64,000 nucleotides of DNA from Chlamydoabsidia padenii (lineage: Eukaryota; Mucoromycota; Mucoromycetes; Mucorales; Cunninghamellaceae), in the NCBI GenBank assembly GCA_025330725.1, contig JAIWND010000011.1:868001-932000 (forward strand). The letters run 5' to 3'. Shown here piece by piece: positions 22,860-33,286 of the stretch. The first letter of the stretch is position 1. Every line of letters begins with the position of its first letter. Under the pieces are notes generated by a model, which did not search any database, was not told the origin of the DNA, and saw only the letters and a program-made list of their open reading frames with translations. Made by a program: the position numbers and the translations under genes.

Positions 22860-24122
22860 CTATACTAAAGAATCGATTCTACAAATGGTATGACATTTTT
22901 CAACATTCATTTGATACACCAAATGAGGCAGATTGACTTGATCGAGAATCGTTGCCGCCTCGGCCAAATCATAGGCCACACCCAGACAGAGTTCACGTAA
23001 AGCCGGCAAGAGAGTGAGCAAACGAAACACCAACCCTGGGGACAATTGCGCTTCGAGACCACTGAGATTGAGTTCCCGTAGCGCCACCAGCCGAGCAGGA
23101 TCAAAAGCGTCTTCAGTCAACAACGAGCGACTGCCCGACACATCGAGTTGGTGTAAATCCTGGCAATGCAACGAGAATTGTTGAATAGCTCGAGTCGTCA
23201 CGCCCGATTGATAAGCCAGATTCAGGACTTGTAGAGACGGACACAACCGAGCGATTCCCCCGAGATCGTCGACCCGTGCGCATTCGCTGAGATCGAGATG
23301 AACCAATTCACTAGTCACCATGTGTTTTAGATGGTCGCTGGTCAAATGAGCGATATCGCGCATCCGTAAACGCACCAAACGACGAGACGCACCCTGGGCA
23401 AACCGCGCCAGCCCCCCTGGCGAGATGGTATCGTCCGAGCAATGTTCCAGTCCCAAATCCACCAAGTGGTGGCATTGTCGGATAGCATCCAGCAACTCGT
23501 CAGTGATATCCGTCAGCCTCAAGCACCGTAATGTCCTGTGGTGTTCTTTCACCAAGGTCACCAACGCACCACTGTCAATCTTGCCACACCCATAGAGAAT
23601 CACCGTTTCCAATCGAGGCTGAGCGAGACCAAGAAGAGGACTGATGGCGTCCGTGGACAGGCAGTAACAATGGGATAAATCCAGGTACCGTAACGTGTGT
23701 CGTGCCGCCCGGATCATGGGCCCCACCGCACTGTCTTGAGCTGCCGCATACGAGAATTCCAACCGGTCGAGGCGAGGAAATAAAAAGTGGTCAAAGAAGG
23801 GCCGTTCAAACATGTGAGTGTCCGTGTACACCGTCGACCACCGAAACACACGGACATGGCGATGGTATTGAGGATCCAACAGTAAATGCTTGTGTCGTCC
23901 GTCCAAGGTATTCTTGAGTTTTCGAAGCACCATGTGAGACCGAGGTTGGAGTGTATGCCAGAGTCGTACCATCATGACATAGTACATTGTCCGGCAACTG
24001 GTAGCTAGACTCATCATGTCTTTGGGTGATTCAACAAACGTGCATACTATTTGCGCTATTTCCGGAATGGTTAATGGGGACGGTCGACAAATAAGAGGAT
24101 GATGGTGTTTGTCGTTTGCCAT
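22860..24122 (-). CDS. F-box/leucine-rich-repeat protein
   Basis: A single exon encodes 420 residues from the ATG at 24122 (MANDKHHHP); an in-frame ATG at 24140 adds six residues. Residues about 20-65 (LTIPEIAQIVCTFVESPKDM...CRTMYYVMMVRLW) resemble an F-box. The remainder is a series of LRR units of the Amn1/FBXL type, such as LRYLDLSHCYCLSTDAI, LVDLGLEHCSDDTI, LVHLDLSECARVDDLGGI and LHQLDVSGSRSL. F-box/LRR proteins are substrate receptors of SCF ubiquitin ligases (established). The target is unknown. Absence of introns is unusual among its neighbours. An element CGATCCCCGCC lies about 310 bases upstream on the same strand. Confidence 0.88.
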   Translation of the reverse strand: MANDKHHHPLICRPSPLTIPEIAQIVCTFVESPKDMMSLATSCRTMYYVMMVRLWHTLQPRSHMVLRKLKNTLDGRHKHLLLDPQYHRHVRVFRWSTVYTDTHMFERPFFDHFLFPRLDRLEFSYAAAQDSAVGPMIRAARHTLRYLDLSHCYCLSTDAISPLLGLAQPRLETVILYGCGKIDSGALVTLVKEHHRTLRCLRLTDITDELLDAIRQCHHLVDLGLEHCSDDTISPGGLARFAQGASRRLVRLRMRDIAHLTSDHLKHMVTSELVHLDLSECARVDDLGGIARLCPSLQVLNLAYQSGVTTRAIQQFSLHCQDLHQLDVSGSRSLLTEDAFDPARLVALRELNLSGLEAQLSPGLVFRLLTLLPALRELCLGVAYDLAEAATILDQVNLPHLVYQMNVEKCHTICRIDSLV

Positions 24123-24140
24123 GTTTTCTATAGATAGCAT

Positions 24141-24630
24141 TTAACAAGATGAAGCCTAAGGTCAGTAGGTATAGTAATCTTGTTTTACCACTGTTCTATT
24201 GAGTAAAACTTACCATCGAGACCAATGGTTGCTTTAGTAAGTTTAGGTTGTATTGTTAGTCTTGTTGATGTGATATTAAAAGACGAGATGGTAGAATAAG
24301 ATTATATATATATATATATATAAGAGTGAGAGTGAGATTGATAAAGTGAATGAATGAATGAATGAATAAATGAATGAATAAATGCAGAGAAGGGAAAAAG
24401 ATAAAAAGGGGGATTTTCCATTTTTTAGGTTACCGGCGGCGGGGATCGAAACAAGTTTCCCATCATTAAAGTTCGATTGGTCCATGCAACCAAGGCTGCA
24501 ACCTCTGAAATAGAAATGAGTCTTCCCCTTCATTTGGTTGGTTGGATTCATAACGCCTTTTTTATATAATGTAGTGTATTAGTATATAATTATGTTTTAT
24601 TATGAATGACAAAGTGTTAAATTCTATTGG

Positions 24631-24670
<40 letters not shown>

Positions 24671-24774
24671 AGGTAAGAGACTAAACTAAACATTGAGGAT
24701 TTGATTCCTAAACAAAAAAATAAAAAAGGAAGGGGTTAGTTTTCCTTTATCACTGCTACTTATCATTCATTTCT
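24141..24774. other. intergenic region with AT microsatellite and A38 tract
   Basis: It holds a TA repeat at 24303-24322, a 'gaatgaat' tetranucleotide stretch at 24346-24382, the element GGCGGGGATCGAAAC at 24437, and an uninterrupted A38 tract at 24631-24668. No gene is supported. Confidence 0.6.
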
Positions 24775-27307
24775 TTACCTATATTCTTCAATATTTTCAC
24801 AGGTCAAGACGACTAGGTAATAATAAAAAACAAAGGTGGTGAGAGTTTCATTCATAATACAAAACAAGTAAAAATCACACGTACCAAGATCACGTTTCGT
24901 CAATGGTTTCTTTGTCAATGGGCATATGTTCCGCTTTCCTTCCCAATTAGTCAAGCATCGAATCCAACTGTTATATCTATAAGAGTAAGCAATGAATAAT
25001 TACTATCATCACAATAATAAGGTTTGAGGTGACTTACCCCATCACATGGCCGTATTTAGATATAGCTGGTTTTTCAACTTCGTCAAGAGTAATCGGGTCG
25101 ATAAAGCCAGGAAGAGGATTGATAAAGTCCATATCTTCGTCATAAGCAAAGTCATCTTCATCAGACCATTCCAGTTCATATACTTGCTCTTCTTCTTCCT
25201 CCATGGCTGTTGGGCTGTTGTTGGTGCTATTGTTGTTACTATTGTTGATTTCTGATTCATCATTATTGTCTTCGTTATTACTGTCGTTACTATTACTGTC
25301 ATTATTATTATTATTATTGCCACTACTTTCGTCACTGCTGATGCCTTCATTGTTATTGATATTTTCCTTGTTGTTATTAATGCTGCTAGTGTCTTCTTCC
25401 TCCACTTCATATCGAGCTCGAGTGCGTCGAGAGGATGTCCTTGATCTTGTGCTAGCCGTATAGGACCCTGATGTATCGTGAGGGTCATCAAACATGGTCA
25501 TTATATCGTCATCATCATCATCTAAATCATCTTCGTCATCTTCGTCATCGCTGTCCCATCCCCGTGCACGTCGTTTACGCTTGTTGGCCAAGGTCGCTTT
25601 TTTGTCTACTGTTGCTCGTCTTCTTTTTACTACTGGTTGTGATCCATCTGGTAAAGGTGGTAATTCCGTAGTAGGTCGTCCGGCGCCAGCTTGTTTGTTG
25701 TGTGTTCGGAATGTCTTTTCCACTGTCCCATTAGAGTTCTTCTTGTCGAATAGATAATGTGCTTTCCCCTTGGCGTCCAGTACGTAGTTTGGATCCTTCA
25801 CTTTACCCGTTTCCACCAGCAATCGATAAAAATTGGAGCACTAGTCAAATAAAAAAGAGGTGAGCCATTTCCACATGTTTATAGATATAAAGTCGATTTT
25901 CTCTTTTACCTGATATCCCACCCTGCCGGGAATGGTCATGGCAAAGATCCCCCATTGACCATTAGCACCCAATTCATCCAGTCGAGCAAAGAATAGTTTC
26001 TGCTCCTCTGGCGACCATTGTCCTTTTTGTTGAATTTCACCAGGAGCATTAAATCGATAATAATAGCTGTTGGGGTTTTGTTCGATTTGGTTATAGGCAC
26101 GCACACGAGCAGATGACCAGCCTTCAAATGCCTTGTTAGGATCCACATTGTTTTCTTGTACTTGTTTCAAAGCATCATCCAAAGCCAAACGTCCTCCTAA
26201 ACGATAATGCCTATACAAAAAGAAAAGCATACATTAGTATCCCCATCCCCCTCTTCTTGTTTTTTTACTTACTTTTTAGCAGCATCACCGGATGTTTTCG
26301 ATAATGTTTTTGATCGTTTCCTTAACAGTTGCTCATAGGCAGCCAATTGTTCCGGAGTCATACTATTATATCTACGTTCAGCTTCAGGGGCATATTTCTG
26401 GGCCACCTTTTTCCGAATGTCAAGAAGATAGGCATGGCGGGTAAAACGGACAATGATTTCATCCTATATATATATATAAAGACATGCGGTTTAGTATTTC
26501 CCTATATGCATCATCATCATATACCATCAAACTTACTTCGTTATTATTACAGTCTTTTAATGCTTCTTCCATTTCTTCAAGTGTCAGGTAAGGATAGATG
26601 GCATACACCTTGTCAAACTTGCGCATCTTTTCCCGATTTTCGAATTCAGCGAATTGTTTTTGTTGAAGAGCCACCCGTTGTTGAATAATGTCCTTGTCAG
26701 TATCAGTCACTTGTTCGCCAAACACGCTGTCCTTCTTGATGGTTTCGATTTCAGAGCTACAAGAGGAAAGGATTAGTATATAGTTATAGACATGTTATGT
26801 GTGTGCCTTACTCTTCAGCCAGAGCAAGTTTGTTGAGGAGATCTCTGATATTGGCTTTAGGACCAGGACCCTTGTCACGTAACGTATGCTATTGTTATCA
26901 TTATAAATAAGATTCAAAGCGAGGTGACTGTGTTAGTATCATTTTTGTGTTTTATAGAAAGAGACATTTTTACCGTGATAGGATTAACCGTGATGCCATC
27001 AGGTTGAGAGTTGTTGAATTTACGGAAGGCTGGTCTCTTTGCAAAGGGAGGAGGTTGGTTGGATCCTACATGGAAGAATAGTAAAACAAGTAAAAGATTA
27101 GTATAGCATCAAACAGGCAAAAAGCGTCTAGTCTTGAGAAAAATGGTCACTGTTCTAGATCAGATTTTTTTTTTACTTACCTTGTTCATCTTGGTATTCT
27201 GGAACAAGCTCGAAATAGTATTTCGGTTTGTCAGACACCACAGGAGTCACTAGTTCACCCAAAGGTTGGTCGTTCATTGGTTGTTCGTTCAATGGTTGTT
27301 CAGTCAT
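24775..27307 (-). CDS. SANT/Myb-domain protein with CUE-like and C-terminal U-box-like domains
   Basis: About nine exons encode roughly 760 residues. The start at 27307 opens MTEQPLNEQPMNDQPLGE, with a small internal repeat. A segment YAIYPYLTLEEMEEALKDCNN resembles a CUE or similar ubiquitin-binding helix. A SANT/Myb domain follows (GQWSPEEQKLFFARLDELG...WGIFAMTIPGRVGYQ). The middle is highly acidic with N/S runs. The C-terminus is a U-box/RING-like fold (FIDPITLDEVEKPAISKYGHV...CLTNWEGKRNICPLTKKPL) and the frame ends ENIEEYR after a final splice at about 24819. The combination suggests a chromatin-linked ubiquitin or SUMO ligase, but that is inference. The named family is not recognised with certainty. 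Confidence 0.8.
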
Positions 27308-27542
27308 TGGTTGAATACAAAATAAACAAAGAAGAAGAAGAAGAAAAAGGGGACAAGAAAAAAAAAATTTGAAGGTCTCCAAAAAAAAAAAAAATCGTAT
27401 CGCGTCTCCGTAGTTTAAAAAAAAAGTATATTGAAACCCCGATATACTGGGTCAATCAATCACAAATACATAAAATCAAGAGTAATAGCTTTATTAATAG
27501 AGTGGTGAGTAAAAGTACAGTGTTAAAAATTAAAAAGAGGCT

Positions 27543-29561
27543 TCACTTTTCGTGCGCGACGTCTTGCAATTCTAGAGAGAAAGAGAGAGAAAGATCAGTT
27601 CCAATAAGAATGATTGGTTTGAACTTACCATGGATTGATGATTTTTCCTTTTCACTAGAAGAGTATTCATGTTCACTATTGATTTCATCATCAGTGAGAC
27701 CAAACGAGCGCATGCCAAGGAAGAACACAAATGCCAGGGCACCGAAACAAAGCGAGACGATCGAGAAGATACGTTGGATATTACCATAAGCAGTGACCAC
27801 ACCATGCCATTGATCTAAAGGAAGTGCAGCGATGGCTTCCAAATTACCTGCCAATGTGGCATAATCATATTCACCTACCAAGAAAAAAAAATGAGCATGG
27901 GAAAGGCCTTTCTCTTGTTCACTTACCAGGAACATTCTCAGCAAATTGAATAGGTAACAAGTTGGTAAAGATGGCGCCGGCAATGGCAGACCCAATACTA
28001 GTAGCCAAAGTACCACCTACTTGGAACAAGGCTGTTACCACGGCAAGATCTGAGTTTAAATCAAGGAGGTCAACAACTTATGCAAAAATGACAATTTTCA
28101 AACCCCGTTTTTTGTTCTTTTACCTTCATGAGGGACCGAGGACTGAACAGCGATCAAGATAGGCACATAGATAAATCCAGACCCAAACCCAGCAATGATT
28201 TGAGAAAAGATGAGAAAGACCATGGAAGCATCGGGTAAACGAGCGGGAATCATCATCCCCATTCCCACCATCATCAAAGACAAGCCTACAAACACAATGG
28301 GACGATACACCTTGAACCTCTTCATCAAATAGCCAGCCAACACCTGAGAGATCAAAAACACGGTATGATAACTGTTTTGCACATAATTGGCGGTGGTACT
28401 ATCGAGGCCTCGGGTCACTTGGATGTACATTAAAAAGTAATTCCAGTTACTGGCATGGAACATACTCACTGTCGCGCACGTCAAGACCCCCGTGATTGGA
28501 GTAGGAGTAGCCCATGCCCCCATGGGCACAATAGGTTTTGTAGCCACGAATTTTTCGTATAGACCAAACAGGATCAAGAGCACCACGCCACTGATGAGGG
28601 TGCCGAGAGTGGTGGGTGAGCCCCAGCCGCCCCATCGAGAGACCGCCAGGACAAAAGGAATGAGAAACAGACATAACCCGGCCGCCAAAAGGCAACTGCC
28701 CACAAGATCAATTTCTACCACCAACCAACGGAGTTTCTGGCCCAGACTCTTTGTCGGTTCATCCCGCTTGTAGTCTTGTAAGAAACCGGATTTCTGGACT
28801 TTTCTTTGTACACTGTAAAGCCCGATAAAGAGAGGAATACTGGCTGCACCAATACAAAAGGGAATCAAAGAATAGGCCCAGCGCCAATTACCCGATTGAT
28901 ACAAGGCTTGTCCGGCAATGGGTGACACGTACAGATTGATCAAGGCAGGGACATCGTAGAATGCTTGGAAAAGACCTCGGTTGACTTTGGTGGTCAAATC
29001 GGCGATTAAAATGTGGCCAATCACATTGACTCCAGATAATCCAAATGCATACAACACTTGTCCTCCCTAAAATGTATCCAGAAAAAAAAATGGGTCATTT
29101 TGTGCTACATACCATCCTCTTTTTTTTTTTACCATGAGAGCATCCATTGATTGAGCGCAAGCCATAACGACACCTGCCATGATATAAAACCAAATTGCAA
29201 TCACAATGGCTTCCGCACGACCCACAGTATCAGCCAGTTTGGAAAACATGGGCAACAGGACAGTCACCATGATATATAGAATCGTATCCAATACACTACC
29301 AATACTTAGGCCACCAAATATCCCTGTCACTTGTGGTGTAATGGAGGATAATGTATTACCTTCCCAGTTTTTTGCCCATGCCACCAAAACAATCCTATTT
29401 TTCATAAAGATGTTTTAGTTATCCCCCCTCCAAAAAAAAATAGTCGACCCCACATAAACTTACCCCGAGATGATCAGGATGAAATCGGATCGACTCGCCA
29501 GTTGCTTGAAAAGTTGAGCCTTCCTAACACCTAAAGATACCCTTTCAGTAGTAGGATCCAT
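27543..29561 (-). CDS. MFS siderophore iron transporter (SIT/ARN family)
   Basis: Six or seven exons encode about 600 residues beginning MDPTTERVSLGVRKAQLF. Many hydrophobic segments span the protein, consistent with about 14 membrane helices. Typical SIT text includes SSITPQVTGIFGGLSIGSVL near the N-terminus, LPMFSKLADTVGRAEAI, NVIGHILIADLTTKVNRGLF, GNWRWAYSLIPFCIG and a C-terminal SEHEYSSSEKEKSS tail that resembles internalisation or phosphorylation tails. Family members import ferric siderophores by proton symport at the plasma membrane or endosomes (established). Mucorales make rhizoferrin, so that is a candidate ligand (inference). The last exon encodes only ELQDVAHEK. Confidence 0.92.
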
Positions 29562-30320
29562 TGTTGTTTTTTATGGTTTGGAAAGAAAAGAAAGATAAGA
29601 AAACGATCTAATTTATATACATCAACTCAGCTGTGTTTGAATTGAGATGTTCTTTTTTTTTTTATCAGATCCGCACCTATCTGATTGTTTTTCATACCTT
29701 GATGTTTGTTACCAGAATTCCATTTGTCCTACGATCTCGAAAATGATTCGCTTCTTTTTCTCATCCCGACACCAGCTCGCCCCGAAATAGTTTTCACACT
29801 TGCATGCTTTTTATTCATCTCCTCCAACATTATGTATCCAATCACGCCTCTAAACAAGGCGTCTTTATCATACGATGGGAGGATTATTTTAAGGTTTGCA
29901 GGGTCCAGAAGATCGGTGAATCATATGTGGGTCGGGTTTTGAAGTTTTTTTTTTTTTTTTTTGATCCAGCTCCAACAGACCCGCTGCTCGGTATATTCCT
30001 TCTACAGATCCAATTGAATCAACTTGAGCACTGAAAGGTCCGAATAGTTATAAACTTTTGTCATGTCAATGGCATTGTGGAATGGAACATTCAAAGTCCG
30101 GAACAACTCAGTCAACATGATCGTCTGTTTACTGGATCTTTATCTTTGACACTTCTTTCATCAGACCGACGGTGCCCAAGTTACATACACCATAGTTGCC
30201 TTGTTAATAATGTGATTCATGCAAAAAATGATATAACGTGGGGATTAAATACATGTATGCCTCTGACAGTTTCCATTATGGAAATGCTAGGCGTACGGAA
30301 AGTGTACAGGGAATTTTGGA
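29562..30320. other. intergenic region
   Basis: AT-rich sequence with an element in minus orientation (GTCGGGTTTTGAAG at about 29931) and a T20 run at 29945-29962. Small reading frames here have no family resemblance or splice support. Confidence 0.4.
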
Positions 30321-30324
30321 AGAG

Positions 30325-30760
30325 TACTACTCGCTCAATTGTTAACTGATGCTAATGATTAAAGTGACCATGTGGATACTATGACAAATTTTCAAGAAAA
30401 TTTACCGCAAAAGTCAACCACAAAGACCCTTGTGTCAGTCAGTTCAAGCTTGGGATGACTTTTATCTACCATTTGCAAGAAAAGAAAAGAAAGCACGAAG
30501 AGGAACCAGACTTCATTTTCAGATCCCGCTTCCGTCTACTGAGATTGGAAAGGGCTCTACTCGCTCCAATTGTCAACGGATGCTAATGATTAAAGCAGTG
30601 ATGTGAACACTAAAGCATATTTCCAACATAAGTCACCGCAAAAGTCATGCCCCAAGATCCTTGTGTCGGTCAGTCCAGACTTGCAATGACTTTTACCTGT
30701 CATTTTTGCTAGACGGAAGAAAACTTCATTTTCAAACGCCGAATACCAAAATTCTGTGCG
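30325..30760 (+). repeat. two tandem units of dispersed repeat R2
   Basis: Each unit of about 210 bases runs from 'ctctactcgctc(c)aattg' through 'gatgctaatgattaaag', 'caccgcaaaagtca', 'cttgtgtcNgtcagt', 'atgacttttaNct' to 'ttcattttcaNatcccgc'. Units start near 30330 and 30548. The last block contains the TTCAAATCCCGC-like element. No coding capacity is present. Confidence 0.75.
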
Positions 30761-31001
30761 CCTAGCAATTCCCTTCTTTTCAACACGGTACAAATAATCT
30801 AATACTTGACAAGTCCACTATACACCATCATCCATTACAAAGAAGATTATATTATTTACATACATATTATCATTTTAGTTTGTTTTATTGATTCATCGGA
30901 TTGATAAAAAAGACATGTACAAGTGTAAAAGTATATGGACAGAAGTAAATACTACTATATAATTATATGCAGAGAGGGGGTGAGGGGTAAATAAGTAAAG
31001 A
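30761..31001. other. AT-rich spacer downstream of the tetraspanin gene
   Basis: No gene or structured element is seen apart from AT-rich sequence that probably includes the 3' end of the minus-strand tetraspanin transcript. Confidence 0.4.
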
Positions 31002-32216
31002 CTATCCTAGGTTGACACTTCCGTAGTATTGAGGAGGAGAAGATGGAGTAATTGAAGGGTTGGATCCATTCCGTCTGTTGATTCTTCTTGGTGATTGATA
31101 ATAGGATCGTCCGCCATTACTACTATTATTGCCATAATCATCATGATCAGGAACCTTCCAGCCATATCGAATCACATGTTGTTTTTGTAGTCGATCTTCC
31201 GATGCTTCTTCTTTGACTTCCTTTTCCAGTATTATCAAAGTAATCACGTTGGCCAAGAGCAAGCAAATCTATTATCAAATGTTAGTATATATACCCAAGT
31301 TTAATATAAAGTTGCTGGTTTTTTTTATTACCTGAATCATCATCAAAAGCACGAATCCAATCACCAAAGTCCATTGCCATTGTTCAGCCAAATGTAATCC
31401 AATCACCTTACATCCTTGTAGACCCTTCTGACAAGTCATGGGTACCGCACGATCTTGAGTCGAATTATATCCACAACAATGAAACCTATATATGAATGAG
31501 TACCCTTCATTATTAATTCCCATCACTACACTTACAATTGTTCGATATCCATCAAGACCTGACCATCATGAGCCATAAAAAAGTCCCATACTTTGCTAAT
31601 ACGTTGATCCAATTTCCACCAGCCTTCATGTTGATTTTCAAAGTAGAGCCAACCAAGACCAAACCATTGAGCAAATACCATCAAACCGACTATTCCGCAG
31701 TATGTTTGAAGGTATCCCACATGTTCATGTAAAGTACCAAACCAGCCAAAGAAACTGATCAGGGCCAAGATCGCTCCACCTATAACCAGACCAAAGCTTT
31801 CTGTAGAGCTGATATTTCCGGTAATAAGATATGCACCTATCATCCCACAGAAAAGTAGAATCAAGTGAGTTAAGGGGTAGGGGGATAATAATAATAATAA
31901 ACGTCAAGTATGTGTATATGTTTGAGTTTTGACTATCAAGGGGATAGTGAACTTACCACCACAAGCTATTATTAAATTAAATGCCTATCATATCAGGTCA
32001 AATAGTATATAAAGTGAAGATTAGTATGAGTGTGTGTATGCCAAGACCCTCCTCCGCCCCTTTTCCCACACGCCAAGACAAAAAGTCCATGCTGTTTTGT
32101 ATTCATTAACCATCCTTTCTTACCATTATAGAGAGATGTATCATTGACAAAGTATCTCGTAGTCCTTGAGATTTCTGTCGTTGTCTTTCCAAGATGCGTC
32201 GTCGTCTTTCTTCCAT
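31002..32216 (-). CDS. tetraspanin-like membrane protein
   Basis: Five or six exons encode roughly 280 residues. The basic N-terminus MEERRRRILERQRQKS is cytosolic. Hydrophobic segments include AFNLIIACGGAYLITG, LVIGGAILALISFFGWFG, YCGIVGLMVFAQWFGLGW and WTLVIGFVLLMMIQICLLLA. Before the last segment lies a large loop with the tetraspanin hallmark CCG (FHCCGYNST) and further cysteines (MTCQKGLQGC), as in the second extracellular loop. Tetraspanins organise membrane microdomains and in fungi are linked to polarised growth (established). One exon boundary was set at 31836 because the acceptor AG precedes GTGCATATC. The C-terminal tail is polar and N/S-rich. Confidence 0.82.
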
Positions 32217-32345
32217 CGTTGAGTGAGTTTTGTATGATATGTTATGTACGTATGCTTCTGATGGACCCAAAGTGTGTATAAATGTATTAAAAAAGTTGGT
32301 GAGGTATCAAAAAATATGAAGAACAAGTGTTTTTTTGTAATGCAT

Positions 32346-32399
<54 letters not shown>

Positions 32400-32597
32400 G
32401 AGAAGGCCAATCCCACCAAATAAAATTATACTTTCACCCTCCAAATTTCCCCAGGCGGTGCTCCAAATAAGGAAATGCCTTGTTTTTCTGGTTCAACAAA
32501 GTGGTTCATCTGATCCCCATCCTTACTTTATTCATTTTATGCCATTGGTATACTATACTATATATATTTTTTTTAAATAAAAAAAAAAAGTCTAAAT
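32217..32597. other. intergenic spacer with A48 tract
   Basis: An uninterrupted run of 48 A occupies 32347-32394. The weak element CCAAATTTCCCC lies near 32436. No gene is supported. Confidence 0.6.
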
Positions 32598-33137
32598 CTA
32601 CATGTATCCATTCACCTTGAGCGTTTTCTTGCCATAAAGAAGAATGTTCCAAGTCGTAGCGGCCACCATAGCTAGTGGAACAGGTTTACATGATTGAAGA
32701 GCTGTTCTGGCATTCAAAAAAGACCATGATAAACACCAGGCTATAATAAAAGAATGGTCAGTCAAACTTTTTATTTGATCAGGGTCTTGGGTGTTACCTG
32801 TTGCAATGCCTGCACCATTTTCACTGTCGCCTACAAAGGTCACATACCTAAACAATGATAACAATGTGAGAGATCTGGGATGACAAGAGAAAGAGTTACC
32901 TTACCCAGCACCACCATAAATGGCAGAGAATACAAGTGACTGAATGACAGATGGCATACCTGGTGTTTTCCTGGCCGATAAAGGGAGTGTTGCTAATGCT
33001 ATAAAAAGAGACAAATGTCAGCAAGTGAATTACTTTCTTCGTCACTTACATAAAGCAGATAGTCCCCAAATATAGTAGGGTGAGTTGGCTTGTTTGTCAA
33101 GAAAATTCAAAGGTGCCTTGGTTGTGGTGTCGGTCAT
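32598..33137 (-). CDS. small membrane protein, Aim19-like
   Basis: Four or five exons encode about 140 residues. It opens MTDTTTKAPLNFLDKQ and contains hydrophobic segments with the conserved-looking texts ARKTPGMPSVIQSLVFSAIY, GDSENGAGIATAWCLSW and KPVPLAMVAATTWNILLYG. The 'GDsxNGAGxxTAW' phrase resembles the fungal Aim19 family, small mitochondrial membrane proteins of unknown biochemical role (family recall, not verified). It is divergent from the FHA kinase gene, with only about 150 bases between starts and one shared promoter-like element. Confidence 0.65.
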
Positions 33138-33212
33138 TGTTTGTTGAAAGGAAAGAAAAAAAAAAAAAAGGTAAACTGGCCCCGAGAGCAAAAAGAAAAA
33201 GGCCCTGAAAAT

Positions 33213-33226
33213 AATTCACATCCCGA
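33213..33226 (+). promoter_or_regulatory. TTCACATCCCGAC element between divergent genes
   Basis: The sequence ATTCACATCCCGAC lies about 65 bases upstream of the kinase start (33287) and about 80 bases upstream of the Aim19-like start (33137). It is the only recognisable copy in this short divergent promoter. Role is inferred from recurrence. Confidence 0.4.
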
Positions 33227-33286
33227 CCGACTAGTCACTTTTTCTTTCTTTCTGATACTTGTCAAACTCCTTCTTTTCAACGAAAC

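Noticed and set aside
24437..24500. Possible tRNA because GTTTCGATCCCCGCC resembles a T-arm
   Set aside because: No matching acceptor, D-arm or anticodon arm could be folded from the adjacent sequence.
25203..25463. Leucine-rich frame on the plus strand
   Set aside because: It is the antisense shadow of the asparagine/serine-rich run in the SANT/U-box-like gene.
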